64,000 nucleotides of DNA from Microvirga sesbaniae (GTDB lineage Bacteria; Pseudomonadota; Alphaproteobacteria; Rhizobiales; Beijerinckiaceae), in assembly GCF_025460805.1 (NCBI RefSeq), contig NZ_JAMXFJ010000001.1:151849-215848 (forward strand). The letters are read 5' to 3'. The notes beneath the pieces are model-generated. The model made no database searches, had not been told where the DNA came from, and saw only the letters and a list, made by a program, of their open reading frames with translations. Positions 52,864 to 62,185 of this stretch are shown here, piece after piece (the stretch's first letter is position 1; each line of letters opens with the position of its first letter). A program made the translations under genes and the position numbers.

Positions 52864-52893
52864 GGGATGTCGAAATGACACATGAAACATCCC
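52864..52893 (-). promoter_or_regulatory. Hairpin in the metN leader
   Basis: GGGATGT and ACATCCC arms 16 nt apart, 25-54 nt upstream of the metN ATG. A role in methionine or SAM control is possible but no known riboswitch consensus is recognisable. The rest of the 52,894-53,100 divergent region is AT-rich promoter-type sequence. Confidence 0.3.
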
Positions 52894-53100
52894 GTTCTCT
52901 AAGTCAATTGTTTCGTTCGTTAAACAGGACAATCTGTTTTGCCGAACGCAATTGGCCATTTATGTGCCTGTTGCACTTCTCACAAGGCTGCTATCGCATG
53001 GGGAGGAGCGAAGTTCCTCCTTTCTTTCGCCACAAGCACGATTGATCCGGCTTCCGAGATGTCCACGGAGCCGGGAACGGGATCTCGGCAGGAGATGTGT

Positions 53101-55197
53101 ATGATCAAGGCGAGCGTTGCGCTGGCACTCGTAGGTTTGGCCGTTCTTCTGGCGTCCCTGTCCGGGGCGGCCGAAGTTCCGTTCTACCTGCCCCTCTCGA
53201 GCCTCCTCCTGGCCGGGATCGTGTTCGCAGGCCGGACCATCCCGACCTTCCTGAAGATCTTCGTCGTGATGATCGCGGCGACCCATCTGGTGCTGGTGGC
53301 GCTGGTCGTCGGCGCCGCCACGGGGTTGATCACGGGCGATTACACCGGGTACGTGCCGCCGCCCTCTGCGGCGCTGGGCGCGACGGCCTTCGGGGCGATC
53401 ATCTACGGGCTGTCCTACGTCCCGGTCGTGCGCACCATCTGCCGCATCACCGACCTTTATCTCGACTCGCAGGCGGACAGCGTGATCCGCATCCCCTTCC
53501 TCGGCCTCGTGCGGGCGCGGGAGGGCACCATCGGCATCGCGATGATCGGGATCCTCATCGCCATCAACCTCGCCCAGGTCGCGCTGAACGTCCGCCTCAG
53601 CTTCTTCTCGCGCGACATGTTCAACGCGCTCGAGGCCAAGGACGCGGCAGCCTTCTGGTATCAGCTCTTCGTCATCTTCACGCCGCTGGCGGCCGTGTTC
53701 GTGGCCATGGCCCTGACCGAGGTGCTGCTGCAGAACGTGCTCTCCATCCGCTGGCGCGCCTTCCTCAACACCTATTACCTTCGCGAGTGGCTCGGCGACG
53801 GAACGCATTACCGGATGCAGATCATGGGCCGCGGCGCGGACAACCCGGACCAGCGCATCTCGGAGGATCTGCGCAAGTTCGTCGAGAGCACCTATTCCCT
53901 GTCCGTCGGCCTGATGAATCAGGCCGCGACCCTGGTGTCGTTCGTGGCGATCCTCTGGACCATCTCGGCCGGCTTCACCTTCCCGGGGACGAGCGTGGAA
54001 GTGCCGGGTCTGCTCGTCTGGGTCTGCGCGGCCTACGCCATCCTCGGCACCTGGGTGACTCACCTCATCGGCCGGCCGCTGATCGCGCTCAACTTCGAAC
54101 AGGAGCGCGTGGAGGCGAATTACCGCTTCTCCCTGGCGCGCCTGCGCGAATACACGGAGCAGGTCGCCCTTCTGTCCGGCGAGACGGCCGAGCGGGAAGG
54201 CCTCGGCCGGCGGTTCGGTCAGATCGTCGACAACTACATGCGGATCGTGTTCCGCCTCATCAAGCTGAACACCTTCACGTCGGCCTATTTCCAGGCCAAC
54301 GTGGTGGTGCCCTACATCCTGACCGCGCCGTATTACTTCATCGGCAAGATCTCCCTCGGCCAGATGCAGCAGGTGGTCGGGGCGTTCTCGCGGGTGGAAT
54401 CGGCGCTGACCTATTTCATCACGATCTATACCACGCTCGCCGACTACAAGGCCGTGCTCGACCGTCTCACCACCTTCGAGGGCGCGATCGCCTCGGCCCA
54501 GCGCGTCGGGGGCGAGAGCAAGCTGGCCGTCACCGAAGCGCCCGGGCGGGACCTGCGCCTGGAGGACCTGGACGTGCGTCTGCCCGACGGCAGCGCTCTG
54601 ATGCATACGGACGGGCTGGCCTTCCACCCGGGCGAACGCACCCTGATGACCGGGCCGTCCGGCTCCGGCAAGTCCACCCTGTTCCGCGCCATTGCGGGCA
54701 TCTGGCCCTTCGGCGAGGGGCAGGTGCTGGTCCCCGAGGGACAGACCATGATGCTCCTGCCGCAGCGGCCCTACATCCCCATCGGGACCCTGCGCGAGGC
54801 GGTGACCTATCCCGGCCGGGCGGAATCCTACGACGACGTCCAGATCGCCGAGGCCCTGCGCTCGGCCCGGCTGCCGCAGATCGCCGAGCGGCTCGACGAC
54901 GACCGCAACTGGGCTCAAACCCTGTCGCTCGGCGAGCAGCAGCGCCTCGCCGTCGCCCGGGCGCTTCTCGCCAAGCCCGACTGGCTCTTCCTCGACGAGG
55001 CGACCGCCGCGCTCGACGAACCCACGGAAGGCGAGATCTATCGGATCATCAAGGACAAGCTGCCGGACACGACGGTGGTGTCCATCGGTCATCGCTCGAC
55101 GCTCGCGGCCTACCACGACCGTCGGATCGACATGAAGAAGACCGATGGCGGCCTCTCGACCCCGGTCGATCTGCGCCAGGCCGAGCCCGCGGAATAG
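53101..55197 (+). CDS. BacA/SbmA-like ABC transporter with fused ATPase (YddA-type)
   Basis: 698 aa from ATG 53101 (GGCAGGAGATGTGT upstream). Three extra N-terminal membrane helices (residues 1-105) precede an ABC_membrane_2 (SbmA/BacA-like) domain (about 140-440, with NVRLSFFSRDMFNALEAKDA, SIRWRAFLNTYYLREWLGDG and YRMQIMGRGADNPDQRISED). A C-terminal ATPase has Walker A GPSGSGKST (about 518-526), TLSLGEQQRLAVARALL and WLFLDEATAALDE. BacA-related proteins import peptides or vitamin B12, or affect lipid A very-long-chain fatty acids. The substrate here is unknown. Divergent from metNIQ. Confidence 0.88.
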   Translation: MIKASVALALVGLAVLLASLSGAAEVPFYLPLSSLLLAGIVFAGRTIPTFLKIFVVMIAATHLVLVALVVGAATGLITGDYTGYVPPPSAALGATAFGAIIYGLSYVPVVRTICRITDLYLDSQADSVIRIPFLGLVRAREGTIGIAMIGILIAINLAQVALNVRLSFFSRDMFNALEAKDAAAFWYQLFVIFTPLAAVFVAMALTEVLLQNVLSIRWRAFLNTYYLREWLGDGTHYRMQIMGRGADNPDQRISEDLRKFVESTYSLSVGLMNQAATLVSFVAILWTISAGFTFPGTSVEVPGLLVWVCAAYAILGTWVTHLIGRPLIALNFEQERVEANYRFSLARLREYTEQVALLSGETAEREGLGRRFGQIVDNYMRIVFRLIKLNTFTSAYFQANVVVPYILTAPYYFIGKISLGQMQQVVGAFSRVESALTYFITIYTTLADYKAVLDRLTTFEGAIASAQRVGGESKLAVTEAPGRDLRLEDLDVRLPDGSALMHTDGLAFHPGERTLMTGPSGSGKSTLFRAIAGIWPFGEGQVLVPEGQTMMLLPQRPYIPIGTLREAVTYPGRAESYDDVQIAEALRSARLPQIAERLDDDRNWAQTLSLGEQQRLAVARALLAKPDWLFLDEATAALDEPTEGEIYRIIKDKLPDTTVVSIGHRSTLAAYHDRRIDMKKTDGGLSTPVDLRQAEPAE

Positions 55198-55213
55198 GAG
55201 AGGCTTTCAGCCA

Positions 55214-55254
55214 TCCCCATGGCATCGCCGGCCTTGCCCCGGCCATGACGGGGT
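55214..55254. repeat. REP-like palindrome, family R (copy 5, partial)
   Basis: ATGGCATCGCCGGCCTTGCCCCGGCCATGACGGGG: one degraded unit 3' of the ABC gene. Confidence 0.55.
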
Positions 55255-55294
55255 GGATGACACTCCGCGGCCGTCCGCCGGGTCCAGAAACGAA

Positions 55295-55318
55295 AACGGC
55301 CGGCTCGCGCCGGCCGTT
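55295..55318. terminator. Terminator between the ABC gene and the META-domain gene
   Basis: A 10-bp perfect stem AACGGCCGGC/GCCGGCCGTT with a TCGC-type loop. T-runs flank it mainly on the minus strand. Confidence 0.7.
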
Positions 55319-55340
55319 GTCGTTCAAACCCGAGAGCAGG

Positions 55341-55823
55341 TTAAAGAGACCGCTCCAGGATCAGCCGTCCGCCGTTCTGGGTCTGGATGATCAGGTTGCG
55401 GCCCTGGATATCCCACTTGCCCGAGGAGCGGAGCGCCACGAGGAAGGCCTGCTCGATGGCCATGGCGGCCTTGTCGCAGCTCTTCTTCGTCAGGGCGAAG
55501 GGGCCGACCGCGAGACCCTGCTCGCGCAGGGGATAGGCCGCCGTGGCATAGGTGTTGCAGCCGCCGAAGCCCGTCGCCCGAAGCTGATCGTCGAGCTTGA
55601 AGCTCGGACGGTCTCCGGTGAACGGCTTGCCGTTCAGGCTCACGGCCACCCAGGAGGAGTTCAGGGGGAAGATCTTGCCGCCGTCTCCCGGCTGCGGCAC
55701 CTTCGGATCCACCTGGCGCGTCGGGCCGACCGGCCGGCCGAGGGTCGTCGCTGCCGACTGGGCATGAGCTCCCGAGACGGCGGCGAGAGCCACCACAAAT
55801 GTCGCAAGTCGAAGTGCGTTCAT
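55341..55823 (-). CDS. Secreted META-domain protein (HslJ-like)
   Basis: 160 aa. Signal peptide ends AHA-QS near residue 22. A META domain (about 52-158) includes NSSWVAVSLNGKPFTGDRPS, LRATGFGGCNTYATAAYPLR and FALTKKSCDKAAMAIEQAF. In HslJ it is linked to novobiocin tolerance and heat shock; the paired Cys (GGCN and KSC) are usual. ATG 55823 chosen over an upstream start at 55922 that would hide the signal peptide. Single gene upstream of hisG on the same strand but 103 nt away. Confidence 0.85.
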   Translation of the reverse strand: MNALRLATFVVALAAVSGAHAQSAATTLGRPVGPTRQVDPKVPQPGDGGKIFPLNSSWVAVSLNGKPFTGDRPSFKLDDQLRATGFGGCNTYATAAYPLREQGLAVGPFALTKKSCDKAAMAIEQAFLVALRSSGKWDIQGRNLIIQTQNGGRLILERSL

Positions 55824-55925
55824 CGGAACCTCTTCACGCAAAAAACGCCCGGACCATAAGTGGCCTCGAGCCCCGAGGCAACGCCCAAGGTGATGTTGTC
55901 CTATCCATCCGTGAGGAAACATGCT

Positions 55926-56900
55926 TCAGCCAATTCGCCGCAGGAGGCGCTCGGTGAGGGCGTTGGTCGGACGGAACAGGTAGTCGAACGCCCGGACCGA
56001 GATGTCCTGGGCGCCGATGCCCTGGAGGGCCGCCACGATCTCGAACACCGTCGCGGCCCGGCAATGCAGCACGACCTCGCGGCCGAGTGCGTTGCCATAG
56101 GGGAGGGATGCGCCGTGATCCCTGGCCAGCGCCACGAGTGCCGCGCCCCGGGCCGGGTCGAGGGCCGCCCGCACCTCGCGGCTCGTTCTGGCCTCTTCCT
56201 CGGCGGCGATGCGCGTCAGAACGGCCGTGGCCGCAATCCGCGCCCGGTCCGTCCAGGGGGCGCGGGCCGAGGCCACCAGATTGGCCTCGGAGCGCAGCAT
56301 CACCCCGTCGTCCAGGATCTTGAGGGCGTTGGCGGCCAGCGTCGCGCCTGTCGTGGTGATGTCGACGATCAGCTCCGCGGAGCCCGCGCCCGGGGCGCCC
56401 TCGGTGGCGCCGAGGCTCTCGACGATCCGGTAATCCGCCACGCCCTTCTCGGCGAAGAAGCGGCGGGTGAGGTTCACGTACTTGGTCGCCACCCGCATCT
56501 TGTAGCCGTGGCGGGCGCGAAGATCGGCCGCCACCTCGTCGAGGTCGGCCATGGTGCGCACGTCGATCCAGGCCTGCGGCACGGCGACGACCACGTTGGC
56601 ATGGCCGAAACCCAGCGGGGTGAGCAGTTCGACGGCCTCGTCCGCGTCGGCGACCTGCTCGCGGATCAGGTCCTCGCCGGTGATGCCGAGATGGGCGGTG
56701 CCGCTGGCGAGCTGGCTCACGATCTCGGACGCCGACAGGAACGCGACCTCGACGTCCGGAACGCCCGCGAGCGTGCCGCGGTAGTCGCGCGCCCCGCGGG
56801 ACTGGGTGAAGACGAGGCCGGCGCGGGCGAAGAACGCGGCGGCGTTCTCCTGCAGGCGTCCCTTGGACGGGACGGCCAGGATGAGAGGGGAATCGGTCAT
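55926..56900 (-). CDS. hisG: ATP phosphoribosyltransferase HisG with C-terminal extension
   Basis: 324 aa. The catalytic part (about 1-235) has AVPSKGRLQENAAAFFARAG, LGITGEDLIRE and the PRPP-binding ELIVDITTTGATLAANALKI. It catalyses the first step of histidine synthesis. It carries about 85 extra C-terminal residues (GREVVLHCRAATVFEIVAAL, IGAQDISVRAFDYLFRP) with an ACT-like strand-helix pattern. Short-form HisG (~210-230 aa) normally needs HisZ and long-form has its own ACT domain; here both an extension and HisZ are present. ATG 56900 overlaps the hisZ TGA by one base. Confidence 0.92.
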   Translation of the reverse strand: MTDSPLILAVPSKGRLQENAAAFFARAGLVFTQSRGARDYRGTLAGVPDVEVAFLSASEIVSQLASGTAHLGITGEDLIREQVADADEAVELLTPLGFGHANVVVAVPQAWIDVRTMADLDEVAADLRARHGYKMRVATKYVNLTRRFFAEKGVADYRIVESLGATEGAPGAGSAELIVDITTTGATLAANALKILDDGVMLRSEANLVASARAPWTDRARIAATAVLTRIAAEEEARTSREVRAALDPARGAALVALARDHGASLPYGNALGREVVLHCRAATVFEIVAALQGIGAQDISVRAFDYLFRPTNALTERLLRRIG

Positions 56901-57994
56901 CAGGGTGTTCCCACGATACGGTCGAGCCAGAACGAGCAGCCCACCGCCGGGATCGGGGCTTCGGCTCCCAGATGTTCGAGCAGGCGGTCGTAGCGGCCGC
57001 CGCCCACCACGGGCTTGCCGTCGCCGCGGCGCGGGTCCTGCACTTCGAAGATGAACCCCGTGTAGTAATCGAGATTGCGCGCGAAGGTCGCGGAGAACGA
57101 GAAGGCGCTCACGTCGAGCCCCCGCGCGGCCATGAAGCCGGTGCGCTCCTCGAAGGTCGCGAGCGCGCCGCTGAGGTCGAGGCCGGCCTCCCTGGCGAGG
57201 CTCCGGACCGCGTGGGCCGCATGGTCCGGATCGCCCGCAACGGTGAGGTAGCGCTCCAGGATCTGCCGCGCCTCCTCGGCCAGGCCGGTCCGGTTCGCCG
57301 CGCGCGCCAGGAAGCGTTCGGCGATCTCGCCCGCGCTGCGTCCGCCGACACGGGCGATGCCGGCAATCGACAGGATGTCCTCCACGAAGGCCTTGGCCGC
57401 CTGGGGAGCCTGCCCCTCGATGGCCGCGAGCAGGCCCGCATGCTCCTGGGCGCCCGATCCGTCGGGCTCGCCGAGGCTCGCCAGCCCCTGGCCCGACACG
57501 ATGGCGCGGATCACCCGGCGCTTGGCGGCCGGCGCCACTCCGAGGGCATCGATCAGCGCATGGAGAAGCCCCATGTCGCCGAGCTTGACGATCGGGGCGG
57601 GGCCGCCGAACTGCCTGAGCCCGTCCAGGGCCAGGGCGAGGATCTCCGCGTCGACGGCCGAGACATCCGGCCGGCCGATGGACTCGAGCCCCGCCTGCAG
57701 GAACTCGCCGCTTTCGCCCGGGCGCATCCGGAAGACCGGCCCGCCATAGGAATAGCCGGAGGGCTGGGCGCCATGGTGGAAGAGGTGCTGAAGGCAAACC
57801 GGGATCGTGTATTCGGGCCGCAGGCACAGCTCCGCCCCGGAGGCGTCCTGCGTCACGAACATGCGGCGCCGGATATCCTCGCCGGACAGGTCGATGAACA
57901 CGTCCGCCGGCTGCAGCACCGGCGGCTCGATCCGCGCATAGCCCTCGCGCTCGAAGAGCGCGGTCAGCGCGACAATGGCATCCGTCTCCGTCAC
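56900..57994 (-). CDS. hisZ: ATP phosphoribosyltransferase regulatory subunit HisZ
   Basis: 364 aa from GTG 57994. A HisS-like catalytic fold without a tRNA anticodon domain: GYARIEPPVLQPADVFIDLS, DASGAELCLRPEYTIPVCLQ, AQPSGYSYGGPVFRMRPGES, FLQAGLESIGRPDVSAVDAE, FARNLDYYTGFIFEVQDPRR and VVGGGRYDRLLEHLG. HisZ activates HisG and gives feedback control. The overlap with hisG shows coupled translation. Confidence 0.93.
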   Translation of the reverse strand: MTETDAIVALTALFEREGYARIEPPVLQPADVFIDLSGEDIRRRMFVTQDASGAELCLRPEYTIPVCLQHLFHHGAQPSGYSYGGPVFRMRPGESGEFLQAGLESIGRPDVSAVDAEILALALDGLRQFGGPAPIVKLGDMGLLHALIDALGVAPAAKRRVIRAIVSGQGLASLGEPDGSGAQEHAGLLAAIEGQAPQAAKAFVEDILSIAGIARVGGRSAGEIAERFLARAANRTGLAEEARQILERYLTVAGDPDHAAHAVRSLAREAGLDLSGALATFEERTGFMAARGLDVSAFSFSATFARNLDYYTGFIFEVQDPRRGDGKPVVGGGRYDRLLEHLGAEAPIPAVGCSFWLDRIVGTP

Positions 57995-58136
57995 TGGTCT
58001 TGCCCAATCCTTGTATCGGCATGCTCTCTAGCAATGCCGGGCCGGGAAGGCGATTGTTTTCGACGGGAACGGTGAATGCCTGGGCGAGGATCCGGCATCG
58101 GCTGCGGAGGGGGATCCGTCCCTGCGCGCCCTCGCC

Positions 58137-58222
58137 GGGCCTGTTCCTGCGGTGCCGATCGCAATGACCCCGCGCTCGGACAGGCGGGATGGCCGGCACG
58201 AGGCCGGCCATGACGGGGTGAG
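58137..58222. repeat. REP-like palindrome pair, family R (copy 6, diverged)
   Basis: CCGGGCCTGTTCCTGCGGTGCC, a diverged linker, then GGATGGCCGGCACGAGGCCGGCCATGACGGGG. 58,000-58,136 upstream has no gene that I can support. Confidence 0.7.
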
Positions 58223-58242
58223 ACGGCGCGACGGTCCGGGGC

Positions 58243-58686
58243 TTACTGCTTGTCGGCGGGGTCGGACTTCGCCTTGCTGGTCCGGCTCTTGCTGGTGCCG
58301 CTGGAGCGCTGGACGTACTTGACCTTCTTGGGCTCCTGCTTGTCGCCTTCCTCTCCGACGAGGCTGGCGGGCAGGAAGTGGCGGGCGGCCTCCGTGACCA
58401 CGCCGGCGACGGCGCCTGCCGCCGTCTGGGTCAGGTCGGCGCCCTGCGCGCCGGCATTCACCGCGGCGGCTCCGGCCTTCTTGGCGGTACGTGTCCTGGT
58501 CAGGGCGGCCGCCGCGGCACCGGCGGCCGCGATGAGCGCGTCGGCGAGAATCTCGCGGCCGAGATCCGTGTTGATCAGGTCCATGAGGCCGGACTTCTTG
58601 GCCGTCTTCGCCAGTTTGGTGCCGGCGCCTTTGCCGGATCCCTTCTTCGATTTCGCAGTGCTTTTCTTGTCCTTGTCCTTCGGCAT
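58243..58686 (-). CDS. Lys/Ala-rich hypothetical protein
   Basis: 147 aa from ATG 58686 (AGGAG 6 nt upstream; another ATG at 58692 is too close to it). A Lys-rich start (PKDKDKKSTAKSKKGSGKGA) and end (GTSKSRTSKAKSDPADKQ) flank a central Ala-rich helical segment (GREILADALIAAAGAAAAAL). The basic ends resemble DNA- or RNA-binding histone-like tails. No family recognised with confidence. Located between hisS and hisZ on the same strand, probably one transcript. Confidence 0.7.
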   Translation of the reverse strand: MPKDKDKKSTAKSKKGSGKGAGTKLAKTAKKSGLMDLINTDLGREILADALIAAAGAAAAALTRTRTAKKAGAAAVNAGAQGADLTQTAAGAVAGVVTEAARHFLPASLVGEEGDKQEPKKVKYVQRSSGTSKSRTSKAKSDPADKQ

Positions 58687-58756
58687 CTTCATCTCCTGAT
58701 GGTCAAGCTTGGGAGACAACCCCTATGAAACCACAGGGGTTCCCGAAAGGCCAAGC

Positions 58757-60241
58757 TTATCCGAAATGGCGGTCGAGAACCTCGCGCACCGCCCTGACGA
58801 GATCCGCCTCGGGCACGGAGAACTGGGCCGGACGGGCCGCTTTCCACTCCTCGTTCGACGCGATCGCCTGGGCCGCCTTGGCGCCCTCGATGAGGTCCTT
58901 GATCTCGACCTCGCCGCGCTCGCGCTCGTTGGAGCCCTGGATCACCACGCAGGGGCTGTGGCGCCGGTCGGCATATTTCATCTGCGCCTTCATGCCCGAG
59001 GAGCCGAGATAGAGCTCGGCCCGGACGCCCGCCTGGCGCAGGGTCGAGACCATGCGCTGGTAGGCGGCGATCTGGTCCCGATCCATGACGAGCACCACGA
59101 CGGGTCCCGGCTTCTCGGCCCCGGACACGATGGGGCTCTTCACCATCTGCAGGGCCGAGAGGAGGCGGGAGACCCCGATGGAGAAGCCGGTCGCCGGCAC
59201 CGGCTCGGAGCGGAAGCGGCCCACGAGGCCGTCATAGCGCCCGCCGCCGCCCACCGAGCCGAAGCGCACGGGGCGCCCGTCCTCGTCCTGGACCTGGAAC
59301 GTCAGTTCCGCCTCGTAGACGGGTCCCGTATAGTATTCGAGGCCGCGCACCACGGAGGGGTCGATCGTCACCCGGTCCTCGTAGCCGGACGAGGCGACCA
59401 GAGCGGCGATCTCCGCCAGTTCGGTCGCGCCTTCGAGGCCGCGGTCCGATGTGCCGACCACCCGGCGCAGGTTCTCGACCGTCGCCGCGTTGTCGGCGCC
59501 CTTGGCGTCCGTGAAGGCGAGCACACGGGCGATGGCGTCGGGATCGAGGCCCGCGCCCTTCGTGAAGTCGCCGCTCTCGTCCTTGCGGCCGGCGCCGAGG
59601 AGCTGGCCGACGCCCTCCGGGCCGAGGCGGTCGAGCTTGTCGATGGCGCGCAGCACCGTCAGGCGCTGGCCCGCCTTGTCCTCGCCGCCGAGGCCGATGG
59701 CCTCGAGCACGCCGTCGAGCACCTTGCGGTTGTTGATCTTGATGATGAAGTCGCCGCGCTTGAGACCAAGCTTCTCCATGGTGTCGGCGGCCATCATGCA
59801 GATCTCGGCATCGGCCGCCACGGAGGCGGCCCCGACCGTGTCGGCGTCGAACTGCATGAACTGGCGGAAGCGCCCGGGACCCGGCTTCTCGTTGCGGAAC
59901 ACCCAGCCGACCCGGTAGCTTCGATAGGGCTTGGGCAGGGCGTCGAAATTCTCCGCCACGTAGCGGGCCAGCGGCGCGGTCAGGTCGTAGCGCAGGGACA
60001 GCCACTGCTCGTCGTCGTCCTGGAACGAGAACACGCCCTCGTTGGGTCGGTCCTGATCCGGCAGGAACTTGCCGAGAGCGTCGGTGTACTCGACGAAAGG
60101 CGTCTCGACGCCCTCGAAGCCGTAGAGCTCGTAGGACTCGCGGATCGCCGCGAGCATGCGCTCGGTGGCGGAAAGATCGGCAGGGGTGCGATCGGCAAAG
60201 CCGCGCGGGGCGCGGGCCTTGATCTTGTCGGCCTTGGACAT
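58757..60241 (-). CDS. hisS: Histidyl-tRNA synthetase
   Basis: 494 aa class II synthetase. Motif 1 region ([20 protein letters not shown]), motif 2 ([23 protein letters not shown], here given in parts: [12 protein letters not shown] and [10 protein letters not shown]), the HisA-type motifs [17 protein letters not shown] and [16 protein letters not shown], and motif 3 near [12 protein letters not shown]-terminal anticodon-binding domain follows (about 385-490, [20 protein letters not shown]). Lies upstream of hisZ and hisG. ATG 60241 gives the typical [18 protein letters not shown] start. Confidence 0.95.
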   Translation of the reverse strand: MSKADKIKARAPRGFADRTPADLSATERMLAAIRESYELYGFEGVETPFVEYTDALGKFLPDQDRPNEGVFSFQDDDEQWLSLRYDLTAPLARYVAENFDALPKPYRSYRVGWVFRNEKPGPGRFRQFMQFDADTVGAASVAADAEICMMAADTMEKLGLKRGDFIIKINNRKVLDGVLEAIGLGGEDKAGQRLTVLRAIDKLDRLGPEGVGQLLGAGRKDESGDFTKGAGLDPDAIARVLAFTDAKGADNAATVENLRRVVGTSDRGLEGATELAEIAALVASSGYEDRVTIDPSVVRGLEYYTGPVYEAELTFQVQDEDGRPVRFGSVGGGGRYDGLVGRFRSEPVPATGFSIGVSRLLSALQMVKSPIVSGAEKPGPVVVLVMDRDQIAAYQRMVSTLRQAGVRAELYLGSSGMKAQMKYADRRHSPCVVIQGSNERERGEVEIKDLIEGAKAAQAIASNEEWKAARPAQFSVPEADLVRAVREVLDRHFG

Positions 60242-60418
60242 GGTTTCTTACAGCAGCCGTTGGATTGGAAAGAGCGTGCTGCGGTCACTACTCCCTGGAG
60301 CGAGGCCGGGCAAGGGTTCTTGCCGGGCGGGCAGGGGCGGCGGTCACGGCGGGGCCCGCGTGGCGCATCGCGCTGCTTCGAGATGCCATGCCTTTCCGTG
60401 CCGAGCCGCCTGGTCCCT

Positions 60419-60657
60419 GTCATCACCGGGCTTGTCCCGGTGATCCCGATGCGGTGAGGCTCAGCGCTTGTCTTCATCGGGATGGCCGGGACAAGCCCGG
60501 CCATGACGTGCGGAGGGGTGTCATCACCGCCTCATACCACCCTCCCCGTCATCACCGGGCTCGTCCCGGTGATCTCGATTGTCTGAGGCGCCGCGCTTCT
60601 CCGTATCGGGATGGCCGGCACAAGGCCGGCCATGACGTGCGGAGGGTGGCCATGACG
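60419..60657. repeat. REP-like palindrome array, family R (copy 7, four units)
   Basis: GTCATCACCGGGCTTGTCCCGGTGAT, ATGGCCGGGACAAGCCCGGCCATGACG, GTCATCACCGGGCTCGTCCCGGTGAT and ATGGCCGGCACAAGGCCGGCCATGACG in alternating orientation with CCCGATGCGGTGAGGC-type linkers. It lies between hisS and the aminotransferase; 60,242-60,418 holds hisS promoter sequence and no gene that I can support. Confidence 0.88.
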
Positions 60658-60732
60658 GGTCGATTGAACGCCCGGCGGGGAAGAACGAAAACGCTCGAGG
60701 CCGGCATGGGGCCGGCCTTGAGTCGACCGGGA

Positions 60733-62082
60733 TCAGGCGACCGCCTTGATCACCTTGGTCAGCTTGTCGACGATCTCGCCGATCTGCTCCTCGGTGATGA
60801 TGAGGGGCGGGGAGAGGGCGATGGTGTCGCCCGTGATGCGCATCATCAGGCCGTATTCCTGGAAGCCGCGGTCCATGGCCTCGAAGGCGCGCCTGCCGAC
60901 AGCGTCCGGCCGGGATGCGAGGTCGATGGCGCCCACGAGGCCGATGGTGCGGATGTCGAGCACGTTCGGCAGGTCCTTCAGGGAATGGATCGCATCGGCC
61001 CAGACCGGCTCCAGCGCCTTGGCGCGCTCGAACAGCTTCTCGTCCCGGTAGATGTCCTGGGTGGCGAGGGCCGCCGCGCAGGCGAGCGGATGGCCCGAAT
61101 AGGTGTAGCCGTGAAACAGTTCGATCATGTGGTCGGGGCCGTTCATGAAGGTGTTGTACAGGCCCTCGCGCACCAGCACGCCGCCCATGGGCACCGTGCC
61201 CGAATTCACCCCCTTGGCGAAGGTAATCATGTCGGGCACCACGCCGTAGCGCTCGGCCGCGAAGGCCGTGCCGAGGCGGCCGAAGCCCGAGATCACCTCG
61301 TCGAAGATGAGCAGGATGCCGTGCTTGTCGCAGATCTCGCGCAGGCGCTTGAGATAGCCCTTCGGCGGCGGCAGGACGCCCGTGGAGCCGGCCATCGGCT
61401 CGACGATCACGGCCGCGATGGTCGAGGCGTCGTGGAGGGCCACGATGCGCTCCAGCTCGTCGGCGAGATGCGCGCCCCATTCCGGCTCGCCCCGGGAGAA
61501 GGCCTGCTCGGCCCGGTTGTAGGTGTGCGGCAGATGGTCGACGCCCGCCAGCAGGCTGCCGAAGAACTGGCGGTTCTTGACGATGCCGCCGACCGAGATG
61601 CCGCCGAACCCGACGCCGTGATAGCCGCGCTCGCGCCCGATGAGGCGCGTCTTGCTGCCCTGGCCCTTCACGTTCCAGTAGGCGAGGGCCACCTTGAGCG
61701 CCGTGTCGACCGCCTCGGAGCCCGAGTTGCAGAAGAACACGTGGTTGAGATCGCCCGGCGCGAGCTGGGCGAGGCGCGACGCGAGGGCGAAGCCGCCCGC
61801 ATGGCCGAACTGGAAGGCGGGCGAATAGTCGAGTTCCTGCGCCTGGGCCTGGATGGCCGCCGTGATCTCGTCGCGGTTATGGCCGGCATTGCAGCACCAG
61901 AGGCCGGCGGCGCCGTCGATCACCTCCCGGCCGTCCGGAGTGTAGTAGTACATGCCCTTGGCGCGGGCAATCATCCGGGGGCGCTGCTTGAAGGAGCGGT
62001 TGGCCGTGAACGGAAGCCACCAGGCATCCAGGTCGTTGGGTGCGACGAGGTCGTTGGCGGCTCTGGAGGTCTGTGCGGTCAT
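60733..62082 (-). CDS. Class III aminotransferase (beta-alanine/omega-amino acid:pyruvate type)
   Basis: 449 aa from ATG 62082 (GGGGA 5 nt upstream; the preceding ATG at 62085 is possible). DAWWLPFTANRSFKQRPRMI is the standard start of omega-amino acid:pyruvate transaminases. Other features: NSGSEAVDTALKVALAYWN, ERGYHGVGFGGISVGGI, LIFDEVISGFGRLGTAFAAE and MITFAKGVNSGTVPMGGV, whose Lys binds PLP. LWCCNAGHNRDEI and HGYTYSGHPLACAAALATQD complete the family fit. It probably moves the amino group of beta-alanine or a similar omega-amino acid to pyruvate. Single gene. Confidence 0.9.
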   Translation of the reverse strand: MTAQTSRAANDLVAPNDLDAWWLPFTANRSFKQRPRMIARAKGMYYYTPDGREVIDGAAGLWCCNAGHNRDEITAAIQAQAQELDYSPAFQFGHAGGFALASRLAQLAPGDLNHVFFCNSGSEAVDTALKVALAYWNVKGQGSKTRLIGRERGYHGVGFGGISVGGIVKNRQFFGSLLAGVDHLPHTYNRAEQAFSRGEPEWGAHLADELERIVALHDASTIAAVIVEPMAGSTGVLPPPKGYLKRLREICDKHGILLIFDEVISGFGRLGTAFAAERYGVVPDMITFAKGVNSGTVPMGGVLVREGLYNTFMNGPDHMIELFHGYTYSGHPLACAAALATQDIYRDEKLFERAKALEPVWADAIHSLKDLPNVLDIRTIGLVGAIDLASRPDAVGRRAFEAMDRGFQEYGLMMRITGDTIALSPPLIITEEQIGEIVDKLTKVIKAVA

Positions 62083-62185
62083 CATGGTCCCCGATGGTGT
62101 CTGGCTGGCCGGGAACCTAGCAGCCGTTTCGGGGCGCCGCAAAAAGAACTTTGGGCGGAGCCATGAGCCTGGCGCAGCCCTCGGC

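Noticed and set aside
52840..52960. SAM-II or other riboswitch before metN
   Set aside because: A hairpin is present but no recognisable SAM-II pseudoknot or known consensus.
60242..60418. T-box or attenuator leader for hisS
   Set aside because: No T-box consensus, no short His-rich peptide, and T-boxes are rare in alphaproteobacteria.
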